A DNA stretch of 64,000 bases from Promethearchaeia archaeon. GTDB taxonomy: Archaea; Asgardarchaeota; Lokiarchaeia; Sigyniarchaeales; SOKP01. The position numbers and the translations under genes are program-made. The notes under the pieces were generated by a model. The model saw only the letters and a program-made list of their open reading frames with translations. It made no database searches and was not told the origin of the DNA. Shown in pieces: positions 46,073 to 55,590 of this stretch; positions within the stretch are counted from its first letter, which is position 1, and each line of letters begins with the position of its first letter. The stretch spans positions 91,264-155,263 of the forward strand of contig JAHQWK010000016.1 in the NCBI GenBank assembly GCA_029856145.1, given 5' to 3'.

Positions 46073-46669
46073 TTAATTTGTTTTTGAACCACAATATTGG
46101 CAAAATTTTAACTCTAGCGGATAATGTTTCCCACAATTAGGACATTTTTTTAATGACTTTTTAAGAATTTCACGTCCTAACATCTCAAAAGCTTTTTCAA
46201 CATTTTCACCTGTTTTTGCAGAAGTACTTAAGATTTCTCCTTGAAATTTATGTTTTTCAAATATATTCATCACGTCTTCTTTTTTCACTTTTCTTTTTAA
46301 ATCCGTTTTTGCTTCAATTAAAATTTTGGTTTTAGGAGAATTAGGAACAGATGAGATTACATTTATCCAATCATAAAGATCATTTAGAGAATCCTCATTT
46401 GTAACATCGTATAACATTAAAGCCCCTGAAGCACCAGATACATAAGATGGAAATAGTAATCGAAATTTTTTCTCTCCAGCAAAGTCCCAAATATTCAATA
46501 ATATTTCAGTCTCATCAACTATTACTTTTTTAGTTTCAAAATCTACACCAATAGTAGATAATGTTGATTTCTCGAATTTACCAGTAGCATATCTACGGAT
46601 CAAGCTTGTTTTTCCGACGTTTTTAGCTCCTGCTACTACTACTTTAAATTTTATCATATCTTTCTTCAC
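46073..46669 (-). CDS. Ras/Rab-like small GTPase with C-terminal zinc ribbon
   Basis: Small GTPase of 198 residues. G1: GAKNVGKTSLIRR (14-26); switch I: STIGVDFETK; G3: WDFAGEKKF instead of the usual DTAGQE; G4: EAKTDLK instead of NKxD; G5: STSAKTGENV. The guanine-specificity box keeps the Lys-x-Asp core. In place of lipidation cysteines it ends in a Cys4 ribbon (CPNCGKHYP and CQYCGSK). Such GTPases are abundant in Asgard archaea. Localisation without a lipid anchor is unclear; the ribbon may bind a protein partner. Confidence 0.9.
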   Translation of the reverse strand: MKKDMIKFKVVVAGAKNVGKTSLIRRYATGKFEKSTLSTIGVDFETKKVIVDETEILLNIWDFAGEKKFRLLFPSYVSGASGALMLYDVTNEDSLNDLYDWINVISSVPNSPKTKILIEAKTDLKRKVKKEDVMNIFEKHKFQGEILSTSAKTGENVEKAFEMLGREILKKSLKKCPNCGKHYPLELKFCQYCGSKTN

Positions 46670-46790
46670 TCAGCTTTTTTTGAACTTGTATCCTTACTCA
46701 ATAAAAGTCAATAATAGTATAAATTATTATTGAAGATATTAAAAATCTTTTTTATTGTTTTAATAAATTAAAGATTTTATTATTACCAAT

Positions 46791-49136
46791 TTAGTGGTCA
46801 TATTTATACTTATAACGGCTTATTTTATAGATTTCTTGAGCAATTTTTTTTCCAATGTTCTCGATTTTTGTTAAATCGGGGATATCTGCTAAGAAAACAT
46901 TTTGTAAAGTCTTTAATTCTTTCAATAAGTTTTTTGCCCGAAGTGTGTTTACACCAGGTATCCCCGCAACTAAATATTCTAATAAATGCGATGTTTCAAT
47001 AGGAGCTTTATCAAATCTTAGTTTAGGTGAAGATTTTGTAATTGATTGTTCTTTCCTTGCTAATTGATAGAGAAATTGAGCTGTCTCAATAGCGTTTTCA
47101 GTTTTGTAGATTGAAATTCCTAAGTTAAGAATTATTGAAGTTATTGCCCCATAAAGAGCATTTTCGCTAATATTTGAATCCTGAAATGGATCTCCTTCTA
47201 AGATTAAAATTGGTCTTAAAAATTTCTCGCCAAGTTCACTCAATTCAGTAAATAATCTTCCATCAATGATAGAATCATTAAAATCTTTAGCAGATTTTCT
47301 TTCAATTCCCACTCTTTCTGAAATAACATAATCCGCGACTAATAATTGCTCTAGTTTAAGTTTAACACCCATTAATGAAAGAGTTCTTACAACTGGAGAT
47401 GCTGTTTCACGATTATCACAAATAATTTCGAATTCGTCTGCATCTTCAATCTTTTTAATCGAACTTAGATCCGGTCCCTCTTTTTCTTTTGATTTATTCT
47501 CTTCATTTTTCTCAGAGGAAATAAAATTGAAAAGATTAGATTGCCCAAACTTCGATTTAGACTCTGAGCTCTTTATTTTATCTAAACTTAATTTCATATT
47601 TTTTTCTTTAGATTTTTCTGCCCAATAATATCCTTCATCTCTAGTACCTTCTGCCATTAATACAAAAACTCTCCCCTCCTTTTTTCTACCAGTACGCCCA
47701 CGACGTTGAATAGAACGAATAGCACTAGGAACAACATCATAAAACACTACTAAATCACATTCTTCAATATCTAAACCTTCTTCAGCAACACTTGTACCTA
47801 CTAAAGTATTATAAATTCCCTCTTTAAATTCACTAAGTAGATTAATTTGCTCTTTTTGAGTTAAACCTTTATCTGATCCTCTTGTTGCTTGCCCAACAAA
47901 CTTATGAATTTTAATTATCTCATCTTCTTCAAGTAATTTTACTATATTATTAACAGAATCCCTAAAGTGACAAAAAACAAGTATTCTTGAATTAGAATTT
48001 GCATTTATCTGATCAGTTAAAATTTCCTTTAACTTTTCTATTTTTGGATGGACCACGCCTTTAGAATAGAGTTTAATTGTTAAATCTTTAGCTTGTTTAA
48101 ACTCTCTATCAAAAAATAGCTCTTTTAACGATTTATTCGCAGTATTATTCTTAATCTTCTCTTCATTCTTTTTAAAATAATCTTTAAGAGCACTTACACC
48201 TTGAGTTTCTATTAACTCAGTCATGTGAGATAATCTAATGGCATTAGCTGCCACCTTTTTTGCGTTAAACATTTGGAATTTTTCATCATTATCTCTTGCT
48301 GTAGAAATTCTTCGATTAATTAAGCTGTTTAATTTTAATAAATCCTTTCTAGTGATTTTATTTATATCATAAGACCCAAGCAAATCGTTTTCCTTTAAGA
48401 TTTTATAAAATGCTTTTAACTTTTGTTCTAGGATTTTTTTAACTTCTAAAAACTCACTAGGGAGCTTAATTTTTATCCATTCATTATCTACTTTATGAAT
48501 ATAAGGTTTGACATCTAAATCCTTTTCTGTCCTGATTTCAATATGATTAATAAATAAATTTTGTTTAATCTCATTAATTTTACCTTCAGTTGATCCTGGA
48601 CTTGCTGTTAGACCTAAGATTTGAGAGTTATTAGTGATATCCATATATTTTTTTGCAAGATAACAATAAGCATAATCTCCTACTGCTCTATGACATTCAT
48701 CAAAAATCATTAATGAAACATCTTTAATTGAGTATAGCCCAGAAATAAGGTCGTTTTGAAGTACTTGAGGAGTCATAAAAGCAACTTTTATTTCTGCCCA
48801 CAAATCCTTCCTTTTTTTAGGAGCAATTGCCCCAGTAAGAGTTATGAGTGATTCTTCAGGAAGCTTAGTCAACTTTAAAAATGAATTATAGTGTTGCTCT
48901 ACTAGAGGTTTAGTAGGTGCCAAAAGTATTACTTTTGAATCTTCAATTTCTGTTAATCTTTGTACAGCAAGCATTAAAGCTATGATTGTCTTGCCTAAAC
49001 CTGTCGGTATAACAACCAAACAGTTTCTATTTAAACAATTAATAAAAATACTCTCTTGGTATTCTCGCCGAGATATAATATTTTGCTTAATTAATGGGTG
49101 AGAAATAAATTCTTCATTTGCAGTTACTAGAATCAC
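46791..49136 (-). CDS. hef: Hef: Hel308/FANCM-like helicase fused to XPF nuclease
   Basis: Archaeal Hef (781 residues), which processes stalled replication forks. Helicase: IPTGLGKTIIA, FDECHRAVGDYAY, LTASPGS, GTSVAEEGLDI, QRRGRTGR. Nuclease from about residue 570: CDNRE, ADYVISERVGIERKSAKDF (the GDx-n-ERKxxxD active site), then a helix-hairpin-helix pair (GIPGVNTLRAKNLL, IENIGKKIAQEI). Both halves appear active, unlike Hef versions lacking one. The called start is a GTG at 49136 that lies inside a GGTGAT sequence, so the true start may be a few codons later. Confidence 0.92.
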   Translation of the reverse strand: MILVTANEEFISHPLIKQNIISRREYQESIFINCLNRNCLVVIPTGLGKTIIALMLAVQRLTEIEDSKVILLAPTKPLVEQHYNSFLKLTKLPEESLITLTGAIAPKKRKDLWAEIKVAFMTPQVLQNDLISGLYSIKDVSLMIFDECHRAVGDYAYCYLAKKYMDITNNSQILGLTASPGSTEGKINEIKQNLFINHIEIRTEKDLDVKPYIHKVDNEWIKIKLPSEFLEVKKILEQKLKAFYKILKENDLLGSYDINKITRKDLLKLNSLINRRISTARDNDEKFQMFNAKKVAANAIRLSHMTELIETQGVSALKDYFKKNEEKIKNNTANKSLKELFFDREFKQAKDLTIKLYSKGVVHPKIEKLKEILTDQINANSNSRILVFCHFRDSVNNIVKLLEEDEIIKIHKFVGQATRGSDKGLTQKEQINLLSEFKEGIYNTLVGTSVAEEGLDIEECDLVVFYDVVPSAIRSIQRRGRTGRKKEGRVFVLMAEGTRDEGYYWAEKSKEKNMKLSLDKIKSSESKSKFGQSNLFNFISSEKNEENKSKEKEGPDLSSIKKIEDADEFEIICDNRETASPVVRTLSLMGVKLKLEQLLVADYVISERVGIERKSAKDFNDSIIDGRLFTELSELGEKFLRPILILEGDPFQDSNISENALYGAITSIILNLGISIYKTENAIETAQFLYQLARKEQSITKSSPKLRFDKAPIETSHLLEYLVAGIPGVNTLRAKNLLKELKTLQNVFLADIPDLTKIENIGKKIAQEIYKISRYKYKYDH

Positions 49137-49325
49137 CAGTAAGTATAAGAATATTTTAGCTATTGAAGATAAAATTTAATTACAATATTTAAACTAACAG
49201 ACTTTATAAGATCATTAAATTAATTAAATTCTTAAATCGAATTAACAATTATTTAATAAATTTAATTAATTAAAGAGTAAAGTAATATTTAATTCGTATG
49301 GCTTACTAGTTTTAAATAAAAATGA

Positions 49326-49429
49326 GCGCGGGTGGTCTAGTGGTATGACGACATATATTTTGCTTATCGCATCTAAAGCGTTAAACGCTCACACCGTGTA
49401 AATCAGGGGTTCAATTCCCCTCCTGCGCA
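49326..49429 (+). tRNA. tRNA-Val (CAC) with 32-base intron
   Basis: Cloverleaf read by hand. Acceptor 49326-49332 pairs with 49422-49428 (one G-U); D stem 49335-49337 with 49347-49349; T stem 49405-49409 with 49417-49421, loop TTCAATT; discriminator A 49429; CCA not encoded. The anticodon stem forms five Watson-Crick pairs only if 49354-49385 is removed, giving loop CTCACAC with anticodon CAC at 49390-49392. The intron therefore lies between positions 29 and 30, not at the usual 37/38. Confidence 0.88.
49354..49385 (+). other. tRNA-Val intron at position 29/30
   Basis: The 32-base insert is defined by restoring perfect anticodon-stem pairing; a one-base shift (49353-49384) gives the same mature tRNA. 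I could not draw a canonical bulge-helix-bulge at these borders. The 3' border lies in the loop of a short AGCG/CGCT hairpin. Confidence 0.65.
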
Positions 49430-49541
49430 CTATAAAACCTATTAATCATTATATATGTATTAAAATCTTAGTAAAAACCAAAAAAGTTATATGAAATTAT
49501 ACATTTTCAAAAGTTAAATTACTCTTTCTTTGGGTTTAATT

Positions 49542-49844
49542 ATGTCTAGTTTTTTGGAATCTCGAGAGTTACGTAAACAATATAAGAAAGTTAGAGAATA
49601 TGTTAAGATAGGATCGATTTTTTTAACTAGATACGAGAAAGCAAGAATAGTAGGGGCAAGAGCTCTGCAAATATCATTTGGGGCACCCATTTTAGTGGAT
49701 AAACCCACAAATATGATAGATCCCATCAAAATTGCTCAATTAGAGCTCAGATCAAGAATCTTACCATTAACCATCAGACGTGAAAATCCCAGTGGAGAAT
49801 ATCAAGATATTCTTATAAATAAGTTGATATTGAAAAAAGATTAA
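49542..49844 (+). CDS. rpoK: DNA-directed RNA polymerase subunit K (Rpb6-like)
   Basis: Archaeal RpoK/Rpb6/omega homologue. It contains [25 protein letters not shown], and [10 protein letters not shown] followed by ILPLTIRR, all invariant in this family. The N-terminal extension of about 30 basic residues is usual for archaea. A TTG frame start exists at 49530, but the ATG at 49542 gives the normal N-terminus. It follows the tRNA-Val gene. Confidence 0.92.
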   Translation: MSSFLESRELRKQYKKVREYVKIGSIFLTRYEKARIVGARALQISFGAPILVDKPTNMIDPIKIAQLELRSRILPLTIRRENPSGEYQDILINKLILKKD

Positions 49845-49859
49845 ATCTTCATTTTATTT

Positions 49860-50318
49860 TTATTGAACGCGATATTTTCCTCGTTCAGTTAAAAAATATA
49901 CTAGTTTATCTCCGACCATTTCTGATTCTAAATATCCTTTTGAAATTAAATCGCCAAGAATTTCTTCTAATTCTACTTTTTTAAAACCGGGGATTCCTAA
50001 TGGGATCCTTGATTGGTTGGCAATTATCGCAATTCTTTCTAAAAATAGTCTTTTACCCATAAATGATTCAAGGATAGTAATTTCATCATTTGATAACGTT
50101 TCAAATTGGTCATGCTCCAAATAACTTTCTTTTAGAGTTTGAGCTAGATCTCTAGTCTCTGGACTAATTTCTTGTTTTTTTACTTCAACGTGCTCTAATG
50201 TAACTAGATCTTTAGCGACGGTTTTTTTTTTACTTTCATTCATTTTTTCTATATAAGCTTTAACTTTCTCTTTATCCTCGTTCTCTTCTTCAGTAGGCTG
50301 ATCATTTTTATTTTCCAT
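49860..50318 (-). CDS. Uncharacterised winged-helix-like protein
   Basis: A 152-residue protein with an N-terminal 50 residues that are highly charged and probably disordered. The C-terminal domain has the helix-helix-wing pattern LEEILGDLISKGYLESEMVGDKLVYFLTERG (read as helix, turn, strand, strand). This suggests a DNA- or protein-binding winged helix. No family name can be given. It converges with rpoK (15-base gap) and is divergent from the GNAT gene. Confidence 0.6.
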   Translation of the reverse strand: MENKNDQPTEEENEDKEKVKAYIEKMNESKKKTVAKDLVTLEHVEVKKQEISPETRDLAQTLKESYLEHDQFETLSNDEITILESFMGKRLFLERIAIIANQSRIPLGIPGFKKVELEEILGDLISKGYLESEMVGDKLVYFLTERGKYRVQ

Positions 50319-50363
50319 AATATTACCATAAGGAATTTAATTATAAAAATTTATATTTAAATA

Positions 50364-50933
50364 ATGAAAAAGGTCTTAGAGATAAAAACTGGAGAAACAA
50401 TAGTTTTTAGACATTTAACTAAATCAGATGTTGATGGTGTTTGGAACAATTTTAATGAAGTTATTAATGAAGGTTTATACTTACCTGTATTATTTCCTGT
50501 GAGATCTCAATTAGAGAAAGATTCATGGTATCATAATATTAAAAACGAGAAAGAAATATGTATAGTTGCAGAAAATACAGCTCTTAAACGCCCCTATAAT
50601 ATTATTGGACAATGTGAGATTTCTAATTCTAATTGGGATGCCGCAGCGCACGTAGGTACCTTAGGGATTATTGTAAAAGAAAAATATCGAAATTTAACTA
50701 TTGGAAGAAATCTTATTGATTTAGCCATTCGAGAATCTAAAAGACTAAATAATAAAGAAAAAATTGTTTTAAGCAGTTTTTCAAATAATCAGAGGGCTAT
50801 CCATCTTTTTACAGAATTAGGGTTTAAAACTATAGGCGTAAGAAAGAAGCAATTTTTAATGGATTCAGACTATATTGATGAGGTTTTGATGGAACTCTGG
50901 ATAGACGACTCCTTTATTCTAGGGGAACTTTAA
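50364..50933 (+). CDS. GNAT family N-acetyltransferase
   Basis: Acetyltransferase of 189 residues. The acetyl-CoA-binding motif A is GIIVKEKYRNLTIGRNLI, and the following SFSNNQRAIHLFTELGFKTIG segment is typical of the RimI/PhnO type. Target unknown. The last 15 bases overlap the end of the convergent LRR gene. Confidence 0.85.
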   Translation: MKKVLEIKTGETIVFRHLTKSDVDGVWNNFNEVINEGLYLPVLFPVRSQLEKDSWYHNIKNEKEICIVAENTALKRPYNIIGQCEISNSNWDAAAHVGTLGIIVKEKYRNLTIGRNLIDLAIRESKRLNNKEKIVLSSFSNNQRAIHLFTELGFKTIGVRKKQFLMDSDYIDEVLMELWIDDSFILGEL

Positions 50934-52361
50934 CCTTTTGTGGTATTCTTCTAAACTTGTTTGATCTAAAGGATTCTCATTTAAGAAAATGAAATTTAGA
51001 TTGTTGAGATTTTCAATGCTTTTTTTTCTAAATTCTGAAATGTTATTTCTTCCAAGATGTAACATAATTATACTACGTAAACTATCCAAATTTTCTAACT
51101 TTTTTATGTTATTATTATCTAAATATAATTCTTGTAATTCTAATAGATTCTGAAGACCTTCCAATTTTCTGATTTTATTATTTGAGAGTTCTAATTTTTT
51201 TAAATTTAACAAATTCTCAAGAGACTCAATTCTTTCAATTAAATTATTTGATAGATATAGTCCCTTCATATTTTCAAGCAGTAATAAACCCTCCATTTTA
51301 GAAATTTTATTATTATTAAGATATAACCACATTAAATTTTCTAAATTTTGAAGGGCCGTTATTTTCTCGATTTTATTAAAAGAGAGATTTAGTCTTTTTA
51401 ATTGAATTAAACTATCAAGATTTACTATTTTATAAATCTGATTACGACTCAAATCTAAAACCTCTAAATTACTTAAATTACTTAGATTTTCGATTTCTCC
51501 TATGAAATTTTGGTTCAATAATAATTTCTTTAAATTCTTTAAGGATTCAACACCCTCAATTTTTTGAATTTTATTATTTGATAAATTTAATTCTTCTAAC
51601 TGCTCTAATCCGTTTAAATTTTCAATTTTTTCTAATTTATTATGAGATACATCCAAAGTTCGTAATTTCTTTAGAATCTGAATCCCATCTAGAGATAAAA
51701 TATTATTTCGATGTAAATGAAGATGTTCTAAATTTTCCAACCAATTTATTGAATTAATATCAGAGATTTTGGTTAAATTAGAACTCTCGCAATTCAATGA
51801 GATAAGTTTACCTTTTCTCAAGCTGACGTGATAACCACATTTAATTGTATAATAACTATTTAAAATAACGTTTATACAGATGTCTAGAAACAATTTAGGA
51901 ATAGCTTCGCTATAATCATAATTAAAAATTTCTTTTGGGAATTCTTTTATTCGCGCTTCAAATTCCTTTTTTATCAATTCCTTGAGATATTCTACTAATA
52001 TTTTTCTTGCTTTCACGTTTTTTATTAAATTTAAAGTCATAATAGCATATATTCGTTGTTCTACATTATCCAATTTCCTCAATGCATAATTTAGTAAAGG
52101 AATTAGTTTCTTTTTATGAGAATACTTTTCTTTCAATATATCTCCCGCTATTAATCTAATCTTTATATCTTCGTCTGAAAGAAATAGATGCTCGAAGAAT
52201 TTGAAATTCTTACCCTCATCAATTAATCCATAATTTAAGAGAGCATTTTGACGTAATGTTGGATCACTGGAACTATCGATCCACTCTCTTAAAAGAGTTA
52301 ATCCTTCTTTTTTTCCAATTTCTTCTAAGTTTTCTTTAATATAATTGGGTTTTAATTCCAT
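50919..52361 (-). CDS. Leucine-rich-repeat protein with HEAT-like N-terminus
   Basis: 480 residues. The first ~150 are helical repeats in HEAT/armadillo style (RLIAGDILKEKYS, RIYAIMTLNLIKN). The remainder is about a dozen SDS22-type leucine-rich repeats of 22 residues (pattern L-x-x-L-x-x-L-x-L-S-x-N-x-I-x-x-I), ending in FIFLNENPL. In eukaryotes such repeats serve as protein-binding scaffolds. LRR and HEAT proteins of this type are common in Asgard genomes. Ligand unknown. Confidence 0.85.
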   Translation of the reverse strand: MELKPNYIKENLEEIGKKEGLTLLREWIDSSSDPTLRQNALLNYGLIDEGKNFKFFEHLFLSDEDIKIRLIAGDILKEKYSHKKKLIPLLNYALRKLDNVEQRIYAIMTLNLIKNVKARKILVEYLKELIKKEFEARIKEFPKEIFNYDYSEAIPKLFLDICINVILNSYYTIKCGYHVSLRKGKLISLNCESSNLTKISDINSINWLENLEHLHLHRNNILSLDGIQILKKLRTLDVSHNKLEKIENLNGLEQLEELNLSNNKIQKIEGVESLKNLKKLLLNQNFIGEIENLSNLSNLEVLDLSRNQIYKIVNLDSLIQLKRLNLSFNKIEKITALQNLENLMWLYLNNNKISKMEGLLLLENMKGLYLSNNLIERIESLENLLNLKKLELSNNKIRKLEGLQNLLELQELYLDNNNIKKLENLDSLRSIIMLHLGRNNISEFRKKSIENLNNLNFIFLNENPLDQTSLEEYHKRLKFP

Positions 52362-52485
52362 TTTGTATAGGTATAAATCCTAAATTTTTCGACATTACCT
52401 TAATTAATCACATATGATAGAATAAGTTTAAATCTAATCTGTAAGACAACAATAAAAAAAATATCAAATTTTCTTAAAAATATGT

Positions 52486-54189
52486 TTAGAGTTTATAGGA
52501 TTTTATGTTAATATTGGCTTCTTTAAAAATCTTTAATAATTCTTCTCCATGAAGGAAATATTTTTTATCAATCCTTTTTATACCGTGTCTCCAGAATTGA
52601 TCAATTTTAAACTTTTCGAAATCAAATCCCTTTAAAGAGATAATGAATAATTCAAACTTCGGCAAAGCTTCTAATTTTCTTGAAGTTCTCTTGAATTCGG
52701 AAATTAAATAATTTGCTAATATAGATGCTTTTAATATGAAACACTTATAATCTTCTTTACTCATTTTTTTATTAATATATTTACACTCTCCAAGACAATA
52801 ATATGGAATACCATTTTTTCTTTTCTCTCCATATAAATCTATTTCAATACTTTTTGTACTTTTATCTTTTATACAAATATGACTATACAATAAAGCGCAT
52901 TCATCATCTGAGATATTAACATTATAACTATCGTGGTTCATTTCATATTTAAAAATCCTCTCACACATAATCCTTGAATCTTGTTCAAGTTTTGGACCTT
53001 TAATTTCATCAATAATTTCTTGCTTTTTCTTAAGTCCTTTGTGTAATTCTTGAATCTTGGTTTCTTTTTCTTTCAAAATTATTTCCTTTCTATGTAAAAG
53101 ATCTTCTAATCCTTGAGTATTTTTATGATCTATTTCAGAACTTTTTATTTGATTCTTAAATAACTCCATTATATTTCTAAATGTTTTATCAGATAATTCA
53201 TCTTCAAATTCATTTTTAAGAGCTTTCAAGAAATCTTCTTTCGATTTCACTTTCAGAATTTGTTTAGAGTTAGGAAACAATTTTTCTCTGTTATCCATGT
53301 ATTTATCAAGTATACCATCTAAAAATCTTGCTTGTACATTCTTAAAGAATAATTTAGAAATTTTAGATAAAATATCCAAGGATATGTTTTCTAATTTAGA
53401 TTTTTTAATATCTATATTATATTCATTATTATACTGCTCGATTATTTCTTCAAACACCTTTTTAGCTATGACACTGGCAACAGCGACTTCAACTTCACTT
53501 TCACCCTTAGATTTTTGGATAATTTTAATATTAGGATTTTTTTGATATTTTCTTAATCTATTATCTAATTTTAAAAAATCAAATTTATCTATAACAACCC
53601 TAATTTTGTTATTTTCAGTATCAAGGTTGTCTAAAATATCAAAAATAACTCTTGCATGTGTCCAAGCTAATATATCGTTATAATTTTTACCCTCATTCGA
53701 GAATTCAATCCACATTTGTGAGAGTTTTTCAGGATTTAAAATAAGACTTTTACGTTTAACTAAGTTCTCTAATTTTGAAAATAAATCAAAGATAGTTCTT
53801 CTAGTAAGAGATTTACTGTCCTTAAAGCCCTCAAACTGATATTTTATAAGATCTTTAGGTTTTAAACAAACAGCAACAGTCACTAATGGCCCATACCATT
53901 CACCTTTTCCCGTTTCGTCTGAGCCAATATAGTAATCAAATTCTTTATAGCTTTTTGGGATTCTATCTTTTAATTCTCCGATAATTTTGCTTGTAATTTC
54001 TGATTCTTTAAAAACTATTGTTCCAGTATTATAGACTATTAAGAATATATCGTTTTGGGATATTCGACATAATTCCTTTTCATTTTCACTTTTTGAAAGC
54101 TCGATTCCATTCTTTTTTAATATATTTATCAAAAATTTGATCTGTTCTGGTTTTAAAGATAAAGATTTTAATTCTTTCTTACTTTTCAT
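52486..54189 (-). CDS. RNase HIII fused to PD-(D/E)XK nuclease-like domain
   Basis: Residues 1-80: small N-terminal domain (IVYNTGTIVF) as in RNase HIII. Residues 85-250: the RNase HII/HIII catalytic fold with GSDETGKGEWYGPL (D91, E92), DSKSL (D124), VVIDKFD (D201) and VAVASVIAKK. About 350-400 is coiled coil. The C-terminus is a restriction-endonuclease-like domain: EIDLYG (D451), then GECKY (E468, K470). RNase HIII cuts RNA in RNA/DNA hybrids; the second domain probably cuts DNA. RNase HIII is mainly bacterial, suggesting transfer. I start at the ATG at 54189; an ATG at 54231 would increase overlap with the preceding gene. Confidence 0.85.
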   Translation of the reverse strand: MKSKKELKSLSLKPEQIKFLINILKKNGIELSKSENEKELCRISQNDIFLIVYNTGTIVFKESEITSKIIGELKDRIPKSYKEFDYYIGSDETGKGEWYGPLVTVAVCLKPKDLIKYQFEGFKDSKSLTRRTIFDLFSKLENLVKRKSLILNPEKLSQMWIEFSNEGKNYNDILAWTHARVIFDILDNLDTENNKIRVVIDKFDFLKLDNRLRKYQKNPNIKIIQKSKGESEVEVAVASVIAKKVFEEIIEQYNNEYNIDIKKSKLENISLDILSKISKLFFKNVQARFLDGILDKYMDNREKLFPNSKQILKVKSKEDFLKALKNEFEDELSDKTFRNIMELFKNQIKSSEIDHKNTQGLEDLLHRKEIILKEKETKIQELHKGLKKKQEIIDEIKGPKLEQDSRIMCERIFKYEMNHDSYNVNISDDECALLYSHICIKDKSTKSIEIDLYGEKRKNGIPYYCLGECKYINKKMSKEDYKCFILKASILANYLISEFKRTSRKLEALPKFELFIISLKGFDFEKFKIDQFWRHGIKRIDKKYFLHGEELLKIFKEANINIKSYKL

Positions 54190-54625
54190 TTTTTTTACCT
54201 TTTGTTGTAAATTCAATAAACTCATCTTCAATATGAAATAATAGCTTCTTTAATAATCGCAATTCTCCTTTATCAAATGATTTCTGGTGAGATCTAATAT
54301 CATCCCTGGTAATCTTATTAATTGATCTTCCTTTTATTGAAAACACCCAATCTTCGTTTTTCTTTTCAAATCCAAACCAAAAATCTTTTTTTTCTCCCTT
54401 ATACACATGGATAATTCTTTTATTTCCTTTGTCTTTTTCAAGAATTTCAGAAATATCACAAATTTCACTAAGATTTAAGCTTAATGTTAAACCTTCTTTA
54501 TAGGTCTCCCATTGTTGATTTCCTTTTTCTTGAATAAAGTTTAAATAAAATGAGCTAGTATTGTAATCAGATGTAATAATTAAAGCACAATTCTTACCAA
54601 AAAAAGACTTATAATGATTTTTCAT
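54179..54625 (-). CDS. Uncharacterised protein preceding the RNase HIII fusion
   Basis: About 148 residues from the ATG at 54625 (an alternative start at 54637 adds four residues). Beta-rich first half (CALIITSDYNTSSFYLNF), then a charged helix-rich end finishing TTKGKKNEK. No motif known to me. It overlaps the RNase HIII fusion gene by 11 bases, so the two are co-translated and may work as a pair, for example as regulator or immunity partner. Confidence 0.6.
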   Translation of the reverse strand: MKNHYKSFFGKNCALIITSDYNTSSFYLNFIQEKGNQQWETYKEGLTLSLNLSEICDISEILEKDKGNKRIIHVYKGEKKDFWFGFEKKNEDWVFSIKGRSINKITRDDIRSHQKSFDKGELRLLKKLLFHIEDEFIEFTTKGKKNEK

Positions 54626-54795
54626 TGAGAAACACAAAATTTCTATCTTTTAGCTTCTTATTTATAACTTTGATATTTTTGTATATAAGATTTATTCTAT
54701 ATTTCTCGGTTTCTCTATCTTAATCTTAATTGTATTTAATGAATAATTTTATTTGAAAAGTTGAAACCCACATTGGGTGCAAACAGGTACCTACT

Positions 54796-55374
54796 TTAAC
54801 TTGCCTTTTTAATTATATTAGGTTCTAGAACTCTTACTACCAAATATCCATATCGTCTATTTTCTTTTATTGTTCCAGATAATCGGACTACATTCCCTAT
54901 ATTTAAATTTAAAGGATAAAAAGTCTTATCACTCAACCGAATAACCAAGTTTGTCATGGATTTTTTTTGCATAATAGTATCTTGACCTTCTGTACTAAAA
55001 AACCTAGTTAATGAAGTTTGCTTATCAGCCTCTTCTAGTTTTGGACCTAATAATACATCCTTAAGTGTAATAATAAAATACTCAGTATACTTGTCTCCAT
55101 ATCTAGAAGTTTTACGCTCCATAAACTCTACTGTTCCTTTGTAGATAATAACACGTCTCTTAATATAATATTTTAAAAATTCATCTAAGACTTGCATTTT
55201 CCTTGTTGGCTTAAGAAGGTTAAGTCTATTATCTTCTTTAAGCTCTTTATCAACCACTCTTACGTTATAACTTAAATCTTCTAACATTAAATCGAATTGA
55301 TCATTTTCAAAGGCTTTAATACAATATTCTAAATCTTGAGTTAGAATTTCGACATTTTTTCTCATATCTACCAT
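54796..55374 (-). CDS. Uncharacterised protein with possible OB fold
   Basis: 192 residues. The N-terminal third is helical. Residues 75-185 alternate strands with basic loops and end in NIGNVVRLSGTIKEN followed by YGYLVVRVLEP, an arrangement typical of OB-fold nucleic-acid-binding domains. I cannot name a family. It is on the same strand as the helicase upstream (about 216 bases away) and the RNase HIII pair downstream. Confidence 0.5.
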   Translation of the reverse strand: MVDMRKNVEILTQDLEYCIKAFENDQFDLMLEDLSYNVRVVDKELKEDNRLNLLKPTRKMQVLDEFLKYYIKRRVIIYKGTVEFMERKTSRYGDKYTEYFIITLKDVLLGPKLEEADKQTSLTRFFSTEGQDTIMQKKSMTNLVIRLSDKTFYPLNLNIGNVVRLSGTIKENRRYGYLVVRVLEPNIIKKAS

Positions 55375-55590
55375 TAGGTAATTATTTTTTAAATTTTTAA
55401 ATTTCTCTTTTAGTAATTAGATCAAGATTGAAGAATTGCTTTTCATTATTGATCTTTATTTAATAAGTCTCAATCAATCTTCGTGAAATTTGCGTTCATA
55501 AATGAAGACGATATATCTAGATAATACTAAGGTGCTATTAAGATAATATAATGAATGTTCTTAATTTTTCTTGCCATTATTATCTTTAAA

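Noticed and set aside
49326..49429. Reading the tRNA with a canonical 37/38 intron and anticodon in the 5' exon
   Set aside because: That reading leaves A instead of U at position 33 and breaks the anticodon stem, whereas the 29/30 intron gives five Watson-Crick pairs and U33.
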